Shown here one piece after another: positions 48,394 through 60,993 of a stretch of 64,000 bases of DNA. Position 1 is the first letter of the stretch; every line of letters begins with the position of its first letter. Where the stretch lies: NCBI GenBank assembly GCA_037954665.1, contig JBBMOL010000545.1, positions 1 to 64,000 on the forward strand. The letters run 5' to 3'. The position numbers and the translations under genes are program-made. This stretch comes from Laguncularia racemosa. Lineage: Eukaryota; Streptophyta; Magnoliopsida; Myrtales; Combretaceae. Under the pieces are notes generated by a model. The model was not told where the DNA came from. It was given only the letters and a program-made list of their open reading frames with translations, and did not search any database.

Positions 48394-51300
48394 TGTCACG
48401 CCCTAACATAGGGCCTAGAAGTTCCCACTAAAAGTTATTATGGCATGTGTTCACCCATTATATGACAACCGTCTTATGAGTAAGAGATCGTAAGATTTTA
48501 AGTAATATATAAACAGCTATAGCTAGTCATAATTCATAAATCATATAATGAGAATATAACTATGGATTTCATACCCCACGGTCAACTAAGATCGCAGAGA
48601 GTCGGAATCTCCTACCTACCAGTAAATGGAATAAAACCTTGAGTCTGATAAATTTAAATTTTACATCAAGGTCCTAAAAATAACATTTCATCTAAATAGT
48701 CTGCCATTCACAATTCTTACTTTATCGTTCTTGGCTTCTAAAAACTCTCGACACTTCACATCTTATTCCATCTCAAGCTTTTATAATTTTTACTTGCAAA
48801 ATAGTTTGTGGAGGGATGAGCACACTACCGCTTAGTAAATGGGAGTACAATACTCTCAATGCTACACACGCACAAGCAATTCCAAATCAAGTTATCAAAT
48901 TATATGCTATGCTTGAACAACCATATAAATGCAGCATCTCACGTGGTCTTCCGATAACCAACGTGAAATCTAGTGTTTACGCCACCCCCTTGACTTTGCG
49001 TTGGGGATTCCAAAGCCCTACCATCAGTTCTCGGGTCTTACAACCAATTCAATTTCTCTTATCTCTTTGATAATTAAAATATCTTTTAACTTTGATGTTA
49101 TAAGCTCAAGTGTTCTCATACACTGAGCACTCCAGTGCCTCATGCACTGAGTAATACCCTCAAGGACCGACCGGACTCGGAATCGTCAAGGCGCGACAAT
49201 CCCCTAGTCACTTAGTTCGCACTTGGTAGAATAGTAATCCTCTTTTTACTTCCAATGAGCCCTGTAGCTGTGATGACCTTCAATTTTATGTAATGTCTCG
49301 TGTAAATACATGTCGAGTTTTAAATTGTGTCCAATCCTTTAATTAATTGATTCGAGGTGATCAAACAATATATAATCACAAATCAATCCACATTCAAAAT
49401 GATAAAGCAACTATCAAACATTTAAGACAAACAAGTCCATGAATAACCAATAGGAACCAAGTCCATCCCATAAACAAAATAGCTACACCTAACATTCACA
49501 TTCATCATAACGAGAAATATCAAACCTTACATATCCTAGATATGATAAGAAAGATCAGACCAACCAAGTGGAATCAGTCAAGTCAAACAAAAAATCATAA
49601 TTAAATAAATTTTAAAATGAGTCATCATATGAGACAAAATCAATAATAGCGTAATAAAACTCAATCTCATCGACCGTTAAATCAACCAGTCGAGATTGAT
49701 TTATAATTCTCATCCCTTGACACCTCTATGTCATTTTTACTTACTATAAAATCAACCACTTGGGATTGATTTAACAATTCTCATTCTTTGACACTCCTAG
49801 GTCATTGCACCTCTCAAGTGCTCAATTTTACACATTCAAGAGTCAACCAAAGTAGCCAAATGTGCGCCCTTCTAAATCCTCAAGTATATTCATGTAAAGA
49901 TATATATATATATATATATATATAGATTTATAAATACAATTTTTTGCAAAAGGGTAAGTTTATCAAACATATTCTCCTACTACTTATTTTGAAAATAATA
50001 TCAGCTATAATAATTATAACAATGACCAAGCAAGAAAACATACATACACAAAACATATCACAATTAAACTTAACATTGCAGCATATCATAGAGTTTCTCA
50101 CTCACCTATTTATGTTAGTCATAGTCTTAACCATTGTCGAGTGATTCCAATATGTAATCATTTTACCAAACATAACCTCAAGGATCAACTACAACAATTC
50201 CACACAATTCCCATTTCTCCTTAATCTCTAATGCCTTTCCACTCACACTCACACATAACCATTTCATCAATGGTACACATGCATTTCCAAGATTCCATTT
50301 TTCGACTTGATCAAGCTACTTCAATCACCTGCTTTTACATCGATGACACCTCTTTCTCCTATCCCTCCTCAACTCTCCACACTCCTCATCAAGCCTCTAC
50401 TTCATTCTCCTCCATCAAAACCTCAATGTCACCAATTCTCTCATTGAACAAGGATGCTCAATAACTGATGTGTACATTACAGGACTTGGGTAAATTCCTC
50501 TCTCCTTCATCCTCCTATTTAATTTCACACACACACATTCACTATCCTTTACGCAATTCCCTCTTCTTCCTTAGATTCACCTTCCCATTTCTTCTTCTCT
50601 TTTTCCTTTATTCTTCTCAACTCCATCTTCCACATCTTTTTTGTTCCCCTTTATCTTTCGATTCTCCATTTTTATTTTTTCCTCTCAATTTCATCTTTCC
50701 ATTCCTTATTCTCTCTTTTCCCTTTTTCCTTTTTCTTCCAATTCTTTTCCTCCCTTTTTCTTTTTCCTTTCCCTAATGGCTTCCCCCAACTGGATGTCCC
50801 CCATTCGCTTCAACTCCTCTATAAAAAGGTACATATATATATATACGTAGTCAACTCACTAGATTTTTTTTTTCAATTCCTTTTCCCTATTTCCCTTACC
50901 CTCTCCCATTCATCCTCCTCTTCCTCTCTTACCTGAAAACCCACTTGATCATCATGTAACCCCCCTCTCTTCGCCAATTCTATATATATATGATGATTTT
51001 GACAAATTAGTTTCCCTTAAAATACACAAAAAATTATACTATTACATGCTATTCATGCTCAAAATACTTCTATCTAGTATATTTCTAGCTATTCTAATAA
51101 TTTTATAAGCTAAATACTAATTTTGATATCTAAATTCCAAAAAATAAATCCGTTTCATATAAAATTGGTCTAGTTGAGTTGCACTCACCTCAACGAACAC
51201 GTTGGTGGTCTCAGATCGTGGATTGGAGGTTGTATGTTGAAATTATGAATTTTTTTTCTTTAATTTTTCTTTTTTCCTTTCTTTTCTCCTCCTCTCTCGT

Positions 51301-52113
51301 TCTCTTCTCTCCTCTATCCCTCACTTACATTTTTGGTGTCTTCTAGGGACTTCTCCTTTTATAGCGTTTTGAGTTTTATTTTTTCAAATATCTATCGACC
51401 TACTACCATTCAATATATATATATATATATATATTATATTTTATATTATAATTATTTATATTTGAGGGTTTTATATTTAATTCCACACGTATGACGATAC
51501 TTGTAAATTTTGTAACTTTAGTGTTTTATTACAAAACTTTACGTCTAAACTAATTTGATTATTCCAAATGTAAATATTTACTCAAAATTTTCATTTGAAA
51601 ATCTTAAATTTATAATTTCAATTAATTTCGTTATTTATCCCAATATTGTTCGTGATTTATGGTTCAAGGAATTTATTCTTTTATTTTGAATTGCACGAAC
51701 TAAAATTAGGACTTACAATTATTTTTACTTTTATTTTTATTTATTTGTCTATATACCTATATATAGGTATTTTTCAACTACTTCATTTTCTAAATTTATT
51801 TAGTGATATATTTCATGTAATTTGAAATGCTACACTCATTATCTTTTTCTTTTGCATACAATTATTCTATCCAATTCTTTCTCATTTTTCTATTTTAAGC
51901 CTATTATAATTTGTCATAAGTTTTTTGTTATACGTAAATTATTAAAATAGTATTAATATATTATAGTGTTTTAAAATTTTCTTTTGTCATAAATTTCTCA
52001 ATATTTTAATATTGCAAAATTGTTATTCTCGCTACCTTGGCCTAGAAGTATTTATTATTCCGCTTATTTTCTTTAATTTTTACATAGTTTTTCAAAATTT
52101 TCGAGACATTACA
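48394..52113 (-). mobile_element. Solo LTR H (3720 bp), minus strand
   Basis: Bounded by TGTCACGCC and GACATTACA with perfect TSD CTCAC. The end type matches the A-family pattern in reverse. Minus-strand TATA CTATAAAAGG at about 51365-51355 and donor-like GAG|GTGAGTGC at 51188 set the orientation. It is almost twice as long as the other A-like LTRs, so it is either a different family or carries a further insertion. It contains (TA)n at 49900-49924 and 51413-51434. No primer site is seen at either edge. Confidence 0.8.
50560..50776 (+). repeat. Long polypyrimidine tract in solo LTR H
   Basis: About 215 bases that are almost all C or T (for example 'ttcccctttatctttcgatt' and 'ctctcttttccctttttcct'). 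Open frames across it (50468-50776, 50641-50850) are a consequence of composition: Phe, Pro, Leu and Ser only. Confidence 0.7.
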
Positions 52114-52118
52114 CTCAC

Positions 52119-52332
52119 CATCAATTATTTACTAAAGAACAATAAAGATCGAAACCCACATCTACGTGGACCACAATACGATCTTGGAATCTTTGCTTCA
52201 CTTATTCCATAATTTGTATGGCTTGTTAATGAGTGACTCAGAAACTTGCTAACACTTAAGATGAAATACTTTTTATAATTTTTAATAGTGACTATTGATT
52301 ATATTTACGAAACTATCAATATATTGAAGAGT
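52119..52332 (+). repeat. Local repeat family, copy S2 continuation
   Basis: 'ttgttaatgagtgactcagaaacttgctaac' and 'aaatactttttataattttta' match 45955-46020. 'caattatttactaaagaacaataaagatc' matches the end of S0. Confidence 0.6.
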
Positions 52333-53033
52333 AAGTGATCCGGAATGTGCCTTCACTATGTATTGTGAAAATTTCTTCTAATAAATTTTAAATTAATTTT
52401 TAAATTTATAAAAATTATGTTTTTGTTATTCTTATGAAAATTTTTAATTTTTCTTAAAACAATTAATTTGAGAAAATTTCTCGTTGAAATGAAATTTTAT
52501 GAAAAATCATAAATAAATTATGTGAAAAAAGAATTATAAAAAAATTTAGAAGCAGTTGTTAAAAAAATGTAAAAGTGTAGATATAAATATAAAAAACAAA
52601 TTATTAAGAAATGTTAATAAATTAACAAATTTCAAATAGTAATTTACGTGAATATCAAATTGAAATTTATATCTTATTTGACATGTAAATCTTTCATCAA
52701 TATTTGCTATTCATGTAAAGTACTTTTTGAAATTTTTTAACTTATTAACATTTTTTAATAAATTATTTTTTTCTATTTTGGTATCTACACTTTTATATAT
52801 TTTTTAACAATTTTTTCTAAAATTTCTTTATAATTCTTTTCACAAAATCTATTTATGATTTTCTTTACATGATTTTTCATAAAAAAAATTTAATGATAAA
52901 TTTTCTCAAATTAATTTTTTGTTTTTTTAAAAAAAAACTTTACATAAGAATAACAAAAAAATAGTTTTCAAAATTATAAAAATTTATTTAAAAAACTTTT
53001 TTAGGATACGTACTGAAGATGCATTTTGAGTAC
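52333..53033. repeat. Large fold-back (inverted) repeat, possible MITE or hairpin locus
   Basis: The left arm (about 52333-52656) and right arm (about 52703-53033) are reverse complements over most of their length. Paired blocks include 'gtgtagata' with 'tatctacac', 'gaattataaaaaaattta' with 'aaatttctttataattc', 'aatttgagaaaattt' with 'aaattttctcaaatt', and 'tcttatgaaa' with 'ttacataaga'. The loop is about 45 bp. Roughly three quarters of positions appear to pair by eye. Extremely AT-rich and non-coding. Confidence 0.8.
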
Positions 53034-53540
53034 ACGCCTTTAGTACAAATTGTCCTATCTGCACCTTTAATTAGGTGAATTTTGGCTCAATTGAAGGTGC
53101 ACTTTAGGTCCACATCTTTAACACTTATTTTGAGGAATAAGTTTGCTGGATATCCTATTTTGCAATTATTTTTACAAAAAGACATTATTTGAGTGGATTT
53201 CCTATCATTGGACTAGTGATTCAAGGTGATTAGAGTACATATAATTGTTTTCAACCATATTCTTGATTTTAATTATTATTTTTATATTTTTATTATATTA
53301 TATCATTAAATATATTAATATTATCATTTTTATTAATTTAGTTATTGTAAACTAATTTGAAATTAATACGTATTATGAATTGATGGAAAACTTAATAAAT
53401 TTGATGAGATTATATTTTTTGTAAGATTTTAAAAAGGTTGAGGATTTAAATGGAAGGAAAAAAAAGATTTAAGACTCAAATAAAAAAAAAGGTAAATATT
53501 AAGAACTAAAATTTTTTTTTTTTTCCTTTTGTTTCTCTCA
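53034..53540 (+). other. AT-rich DNA, no gene seen
   Basis: Contains a smaller inverted motif (ctgcaccttt..aaggtgcac, about 53058-53103). Otherwise featureless. Confidence 0.5.
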
Positions 53541-55391
53541 TCTCTCTTTTTGGCCACGTAAGTCTAACTTCATTGAAGGAAAACAATACTTATATCTTTT
53601 CTTACATCTTACATGCTTAATTAAATCTACTCTAAATAAAAATAGCAGTCTTATTTTGCTACTCTTTTCTTAAATTAAAAAAAATGAATACAAGAAAAAC
53701 CAATAGAAACACTACTTTCCCTTATGATGATTCCAAATAAATAAATAGAATCATGCCCATTATTTTAATGTGTGTAAAGTTTAGTTTGCACGTTTTAATA
53801 TAAGATAATCTCATAATCTACTTGACTTAATTTTCTCAGTCTTAGTTGGTTACCTATATTATTAAATCAAAATATCAAGTTTTAGAATATATTTTCAAAA
53901 CTCAATTTTTATCATAGGGTCATTAAATTAATTTTCTTCACATAATTTTTTTTCTTCAAATGACTCAACTTTTTTAGGTTAAATCATTAAATGTCTTTTC
54001 AACATTTCGCTAATTTTTATTATTATACATTAATAGTTGATAAATGAAGTCATTTGTTCAATTTTCTTTTCTTTTCTGTATTTTTAGCCAAACATTCGTT
54101 CAAATTGTTATTGTTGGTATGCATATTGCAGGTGCACCATTAGCTAGTTTATAGAGAAAAAAATTTAGCCTACAGTTGATTGAACGTATTGATACCAAAA
54201 ACAAAAGAGATATTTTAATAATTTTTCATTTAACGAAAAAAATATTAAAAGGAATAAAAATAAAAATACACCTTTGAAAATCCATAAGAAGACTTAAAGG
54301 TTTATAGTCTTGTAAAGTTGTTTGCAAAAAGTTCATATTTCAACTAAAATTTTGTCATAACCGTAGACATCATATTTGCTGTGATACTAATATATATTGA
54401 TAATGTGACTTTTATTTATTTATTTATTTTTGTTCTTACAATCTATAAGATTACTGTAAAAATCTCATGTTTTGTAATTCACCTTATTACTGCTAACATA
54501 ATTATTAAAGTTTCAAAAAAAAAAAATTGAGTCTTTAATTTCAGAAAATGGAAACATATTTTAACATGCCTTGTAATAGAGGGATAAAAGCCTAATGTTG
54601 AACTTGGAATAGCTTTGTAACTTACAAAGTTCTTCATATTCTTTTATTATTTATAATATATCTCCATAGTTTGTAATTTTATTATAAAATTCATAAGGTT
54701 TCTATCAAATGTAAATAAATTTTTGACTTCATAAGTTATCTCAAAAATCCTTAACTTTCCTAAACTATAGATGCATTTTATTTATCATAAAGTTTATTAT
54801 ATTTTTTTATTACTCTAATGGTGGTGATCACGATATTATTTAATATTCAAATAAAAGAAAAAATTTTAAATTTTTGAAACAATAATCCGTAATACAACTA
54901 TAGTTTTTTAACAATTAATATTTTTTTGAGCTTTGTGCACTCCCCCCACCCAACACAGATCGTAATTCTTTTTCTTTGCTCATAATTTTACTTAGAAATG
55001 GAAGTTATCTATATGTTCATAGCTTTTGTTAATATTTCATAATTATGTTTCAAGTCTTGTAAATCATATCCATCTTTTTGTAAACAATCCTGATGTTCTT
55101 AAATCCCCTAAAACCTCGTTGTATCCACAAAATCTGTATCATTAAATTTTCAACAAACCATTTTTTAAAATACTTTATAATTCTCCATATCATATAATTT
55201 CACTAAAATTTTGTACTTGCACCAAAAGATTTCATAATATAGCATAATAGTTCATGATATATCTAATATTAATAAACTTCATTTAATTCCATACAATATG
55301 ACAATATTTTATACTTTATCTTTTGTATATTTTATGTGATTGTCCATAAGCTTATTGCGAATGTTCATATAATGCCATAAATGTCCATAAG
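53541..55391 (+). repeat. Local repeat family, copy S3 (left part, split by solo LTR F)
   Basis: Matches S1 28500-30070 with the same order of blocks, for example 'tttcaagtcttgtaaatcatatcc' (55052 against 29731) and 'tttcataatatagcataatag' (55230 against 29920). Lacks the SINE-like insertion of S1. Resumes at 57476. Confidence 0.7.
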
Positions 55392-55396
55392 TATAG
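55392..55396 (+). repeat. Target-site duplication TATAG of solo LTR F (left copy)
   Basis: TATAG before TGTAAATAC; identical at 57471-57475 after GAACATTACA. The uninterrupted sequence is visible in S1 near 30070 ('aagtatagacga'). Confidence 0.9.
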
Positions 55397-57470
55397 TGTA
55401 AATACATGATAAGATATATATATATATAATAAAAATGTAGCTGACATTAATATCATAAATAATCTAAAATGATTGGGAGTAATTTAGTAATTCTAATGAG
55501 GATTATAAATTGGCTATTATAAACCCTATTGATCGTTTTCCTCTCTTTTGCATCTTACAAAACCCTAGAATCTTCTTGTGTGAATCTATAAAGAAGAAGA
55601 TGACCCCTTCTTCCACCACTAGCTTATTGGATTAAGGTAAGTACATAGATGAACGATTATGAATCGTGATTTATGTATATATATGGTAGCATAGGGAGTA
55701 ATGAATTAAAATTATTTACAAGTCAAGATTAATCCATGCTACACAAGGTTTAGAGCAAGCACTTCAAGCATATCGATCACAATCTAGGTCAAGTAAGTGT
55801 ATCTACTAGTGTATTACATTGCAAATTTTACGTTAGATAGATCAATTATGTTGAATTGATTAGAAATCGGGCTGCGGGATCGATTTACAAAGTGTACTAA
55901 AAGAGACATGGTCTCTCATCGTGACCATGTTATGGATGTGTTGAATTTAAAGAGTGGACCGAGAGATACATGGCCTCCCAATACGACCATGTTAGAACTA
56001 TGTTAAAGACTCAAAGTGAATAAAGAGACGCATAGCCTCCCAAAACAACCATGTTAGAAAAAGAGAGAGAAAGTAAGATACACGGTCCCTTAACATGACT
56101 ACGTCTTGCCTGTGATGAGTTTAAAGAGTCATAGAAATGTACATAGCCTTTGTCACGATTGTGTACTACCCCATATTCACCAACACAACCTCCAACATGG
56201 CTGTATTAAGTTGAAAAGTTTCCCTTTCCATTTTATTTCATTGAAATTCAATTTTAAAAGCATGTACTCGGGATTATGTATAGGTTTGGAGGATTTGTAA
56301 GGCTATAAGAAGTGTAAAGGATCAAGTATTATAATTCAAGTACGTATATACCATGTTTGTTACTTGTGCTTGATAAATTAGTTTTTTATGTGTGGGTTTA
56401 ATAATATTATAAATGAACATGACAATATGTGTGTGTAATTGTGAATTGCTGGGTCTAAGAAACCAAGTGTAGGTCAGTGTTCTTAGGGTGGCTCCTCGAT
56501 GATCGGTATGTAACATTATCTCCAGTGGAGCCATTTACCAAAATGATCCGGGTCTTATGTGAAAGGTTGTATGTGGAAGGTTGTGACGTATATTGTGAAA
56601 GGTTATAGTGTATAGACTTGTGGACTCACAGACAGTGGAGAATACCCACTGTCATATATATATTATTGTATATGGTTGTGGAAGGTTGATATGTGAGGAC
56701 TCATTGACTTGTGGACAGTGGGCTGTATCTTTTGTCATATATATATTATTATTATGTGTAGTAATAGAATTATGGACAAAGAGGTATATCTTTATCACAT
56801 ATATATATGTATATGTTGCTGGTGGATAGATTATGAAAGGGTGTTTAGGAATGTTATGTATGATGATGTTTATGATGTGATTGTGCATTAGCTAAAGATT
56901 GTGAAAGATAAATAAAATTATGTATGAATATTATGATGCATCTTACATGTGTTATTGCTTTTAGCATGGCATGTGTGTGTGTGTGTGTAAGTATGCACTG
57001 TATTGGGCATTAGCTCACCCCTCGTAGGATTTGATTTTTTAATTATAGATGCTATAGCGGAGATTGTAAAGTATGATGAAACCTTAGTAAAAACGAATCA
57101 AGATATGGAGGAGAATGTGGAGTACATGTATTATGACGAGTAAGATCCCAATGAGAAGAAAGGAGAATATGGAGCAATTTATAATTGTGATTTAGATCTT
57201 CATGTTATTTAAATCGTTGAAGGCTTTCGCTATACTTAAATTAAGGAAATTGAATTGGAATTATGTTTAAGAAGATATACATTTCTTTAAAAAATTATGG
57301 TATTATTGGAGTTTATGAATACTTCTGTTGCAGTAATTTAAGACGTTCATTTATTATCTTGAAAATTGAAAGATAACATTTAGAGGATTGTGTCAATTAA
57401 GGATTTGCGTGTTTTCTAGTACTAAGGTCATGTGGAGGGCCATAGCGTACCTAAGTTTTAGAACATTACA
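55397..57470 (+). mobile_element. Solo LTR F (2074 bp), A-family-like
   Basis: Starts TGTAAATACATG and ends GAACATTACA, with perfect TSD. The empty site is preserved in paralogous copy S1, which proves insertion. TATA-like TATTATAAACCC near 55517, donor-like TTAAG|GTAAGTAC at 55637, and a palindromic array at 55900-56225. The 3' half has 'gtgtgtgtaagtatgcactgtattgggcattagctcaccc', as in A-family LTRs. (GT)n at 56972-56988. Confidence 0.9.
55900..56225 (+). repeat. Palindromic array in solo LTR F
   Basis: Degenerate units 'agatacatggcctcccaatacgaccatgtta', related to the arrays in the LTRs of A and E. Most palindromes are decayed by CG-to-CA/TG changes (acatgg, accatgt). Confidence 0.65.
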
Positions 57471-57475
57471 TATAG

Positions 57476-57840
57476 ACGATTAACATTAAAAGTTCCCACA
57501 AATTATGATAATTCAATTGTAACTAAAAGGAAATAGAAAAGTCTGATTTAAACTATATAACTCAAACTATTATTCTCATCAGAATACTCAAGATCTTCAA
57601 TATTACTAGTATCCATGCCACATGCACAGAGTATGTTGTAACTAAGATCATTATATAAATCAATATTAGAAATTTCACTTGTTCTTAAAAAGGAAAAAAA
57701 AAATTCCACAAGTGATGAGCTAATACTCAGTATATAGTTATGCAAACACATACACACGTCATATGAAAGCAATTACACATATGAATCTTACTCTAGCAAC
57801 AACCACCTTTATTAATCTTTGAATTACTTGTTCAAACAAC
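57476..57840 (+). repeat. Local repeat family, copy S3 continuation
   Basis: 'gattaacattaaaagttcccacaaa' onward matches S1 30076-30440 closely, through 'gtgatgagctaata' and 'cacatatgaatcttactctagcaac'. Confidence 0.75.
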
Positions 57841-60426
57841 ACAATTGTAACTTCTTCCTAGCATACTAACCCAATTCACAATATTATAACTAACACCAAC
57901 AAATCTTTTAGTTATATCATACCAATCAACGGGCAGAGTTTGCTAAATCACCGGCCTCCACAAATCTTTTTGAGCCTTTCCCAAACATATATAGCAAACA
58001 ATATTTAATGTTTTATTTTTCATTAAGTTCATTATTTTCTAAACTTAATGAGCATGATCAGTGAACACATAACTATGTAATTGAATCTTAAATGAATGAG
58101 TCCCTTAAATCACAATAATATATAATCCTAATACAATTATAGGACGTATGCATCATATATCCTTAAACAAAACTATGACAATCAATTAAGCCTATGGTTT
58201 TTTATCTTATACCTAAAGGTTTGAGTTAAGGAATATGTGTAGTTAAACCTATAGCTATAGTAAGGTTATTAGACTTTAGGTAAGTTAATTTGATTACTAA
58301 CTAATAATTAGTCAAACTAATTAAAATCTTATCAATTAACCACTTTAACTTATTATTTAACTACTAACTATTTTATTAATAACTAACTAATTAGCTAACT
58401 AACTTAGTTAACTTATTAATTAATTAATTAATCAATATAACAAGAAGTTATATAAATATATATTTTGTACCTAGCCTAATGTTGGTTGGTTAATGCCCAT
58501 GATCTCCTATGGCTGAGATGGGCCTTCCTTGGATTGGTTGATCATGTTAAGATCAAATCCAATTTCTTAAAAATATGTTTTCAATAAAGACTTTATCTTT
58601 TGAAGAATCAAAACCAATTCATAAATCAATATTTTTATAGACATCAATTAATACTCTTTTCCATAATTCTCTTACTTGTTTTAACCAATTCCATAGTAGT
58701 TTGATTTCTTGATTCCATCCGTAGATTACCATATCTTTAAATTTGATTTTCCAACTTTCAACTTCTAAAGTCATTAATTTCCATAACTCTTGAAACATCT
58801 ATAACCAATTTCTTTATTAACAATGGACCAAATTCACATAATTTTTGGGACCAACTTGATTCTTTTTACTCCATTTTATGAATTGATTATAACTTTGAAA
58901 TAACATAATTTCTTTTCCTAAATTTTTAGTTTTTCCACAATTCCATGATTATAACTTCTTCTGTGATTGGTAAACTTATACTAATGAAGGAAATGATGGC
59001 ATTTACTTGTTAAATGCACCAAACTAAACCTCCCTTCTACACTAATCTCTAAACCCAACTTCAAATTGCAAGCTTTTTGACTTCTTATATAAGATAGATG
59101 AATTAGTGATGAGGTAGAGATAATAGCAAACAAGTACATAGTGAAATGAGACAAAAATGAGTCAATCATGATTTCTGAACCTCATTTCAAAATGGGATAA
59201 AAACCTCCCTTTGGTGCTAAGTTATGCTATTTTTAAGGCAAATTCCTTCATTTAGTCTCTCAAATAGACAAATTTGCTATTTTTAGTAATTTTGAGATTA
59301 ATTATAAATTTTTATAGATACCTCTATTTTAAGTTTCATTTGTAGCATTTTATTTGCCTTTTAATTTACTTTGTGTCCTTAAGTTTTAGATATTTCTATT
59401 TTTGGTAGTTTTTAAGTATTTCTATTTTTGAAAAATTTTTATGTCCTATTTTTTGCAACCTTTGCGCATGCTATTATTTGTATGCCTTAGGCCAATGAGA
59501 CAATATTCATTGAGTATTATCAAATTTTGTAATTGTCTTTACTCTATTTTCCTTCCCAAATTCTCAAATTTCAAATAGTTGCCAAGTTTAGATGCTAAAT
59601 ACTTAGGAATTTATAGAATCAATTGGTATTTGAAGATTGCAATATGAGTATTCATAGAATCAATAGTTTATGATAAACCTAATCCAATTTTTATGTTATA
59701 TAAGCTGCATCAATTAGGGTTTTAGTTATTATAATTAAATCATCACCAATGACTGAATTAATTATCTAAATGTGAACTAGGAACTCTAATGGCCAACTTC
59801 TCCTATGTGCAACCACCCATAAGCCCAACAGTGTCCACAGCTTCGAATCCTTGCAACACCATCAAATTAGGACACAAATCTGTTATAATACTTAAGTTTT
59901 AGGGTTTGACTATTTGCCTTTTTAAAGATCTCTCCGAAACTCCAAGATTCTGGACAACTCTTAAGGCTTGTTGTTTAAAATCTTCCCAATTAGTGTGAGG
60001 AGGGCTACAACATGTACCTTTATTAATTAGTATAAATCTGTAATTAAATAAGTTAAATAGTTAATTACTTATTATAGGTTATATCGAGATAATTATTGAA
60101 TTATCCTTCCTTTTAATTCTATTTTCTGGGTTTTTTCTTTTTTCTTTTTAATTTCATCATGTTACTAGAAATTATTTTACGATCTTGAGTTACGTAATTA
60201 GACTTCAAAATTTCTCATCTTCACGTTTGTCAACAAAATTCCTAAAAAGACTTTGAAATATGAAAGTTAATTATTCTATATAACTGGAATTGTATTGGGA
60301 TAAATCACTTATTAATAACTTGAAAAAAGAAATTAATTTAAATTATTGCATAATTCATAAATAAATATTCTACCGTCACATCTTTTCCTTCAAATTTCTT
60401 CTGTTAGATTTTTTAAATCGCTAAAT
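57841..60426 (+). other. AT-rich DNA, no gene recognised
   Basis: Includes a stretch of TTAA/TAACTAACTAA repeats (58310-58435). The rest carries no coding, tRNA or LTR signal that I can support. Confidence 0.5.
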
Positions 60427-60726
60427 CGTGACCCATCCTATTAATTGTTCCGATGTAACCTTCTCACGTTTGCAACAGTGAAAGTTTCACTAACTGCTCC
60501 TGTTTTGGACAGATGTTTAGCCATAATTGGAGTAGATGCCATATATATTTTTGCGTAATTTGTTCTTGAATACACGCATAGAGGTAAAAAGAGAAGGTGC
60601 TGCCTGAAGTCCTCACTTGTTTGAGCCGCGAGAGCTCCTTAAGGTTGTATGCCGCCAGTCATCGACCGCTTTTGTATAGTATCTTTTCATTATTTATGTC
60701 TCATATATTTCATTTTCTTTAACGAT

Positions 60727-60993
60727 TCATTGTCCAAACTGTTGATTCCACATCTCAGTACCTGTACATTTTGAGAATATAATTTTGTGTAATGTAATTT
60801 TTCTTTTACTTTTTAAGGACAATTCCTGATAGTAAATCTTTCTTTTTCGGATTTCTTTTATCAGAGCACACAATTTGGTGAAGTTTTTCTTGGACGTTTT
60901 GTAGCTGACCAATAGGTCAACGGCGAGTTCATGAGCAATGATAAGTTTGGCCAGAAAAGAGCACACCGGGGGGTTAGTTTTCTTCTTCCTCCA
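60727..60993 (-). CDS. Unrecognised short open frame, possible exon
   Basis: Minus-strand open segment of about 88 codons with ordinary amino-acid content ('AHELAVDLLVSYKTSKKNFT', 'LIKEIRKRKIYYQELSLKSK'), bounded by TAG at 60996 and a stop at 60727. No in-frame ATG at its start. The surrounding 60430-61130 is richer in GC and free of recognised repeats, which is unlike the rest of the window, so it may hold a remnant or exon of a host gene. I recognise no family, and chance is a serious alternative. Confidence 0.2.
   Translation of the reverse strand, partial: WRKKKTNPPVCSFLAKLIIAHELAVDLLVSYKTSKKNFTKLCALIKEIRKRKIYYQELSLKSKRKITLHKIIFSKCTGTEMWNQQFGQ

Noticed and set aside
50468..50850. Two open frames rich in Phe, Pro, Leu and Ser that look membrane-like
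   Set aside because: They follow from the polypyrimidine composition of the tract inside solo LTR H.
60420..60700. Structured non-coding RNA (GC-richer stretch with 'gagccgcgagagctcc')
   Set aside because: No match to any snRNA, snoRNA or tRNA consensus I know, and no poly(T) terminator at a fitting place.
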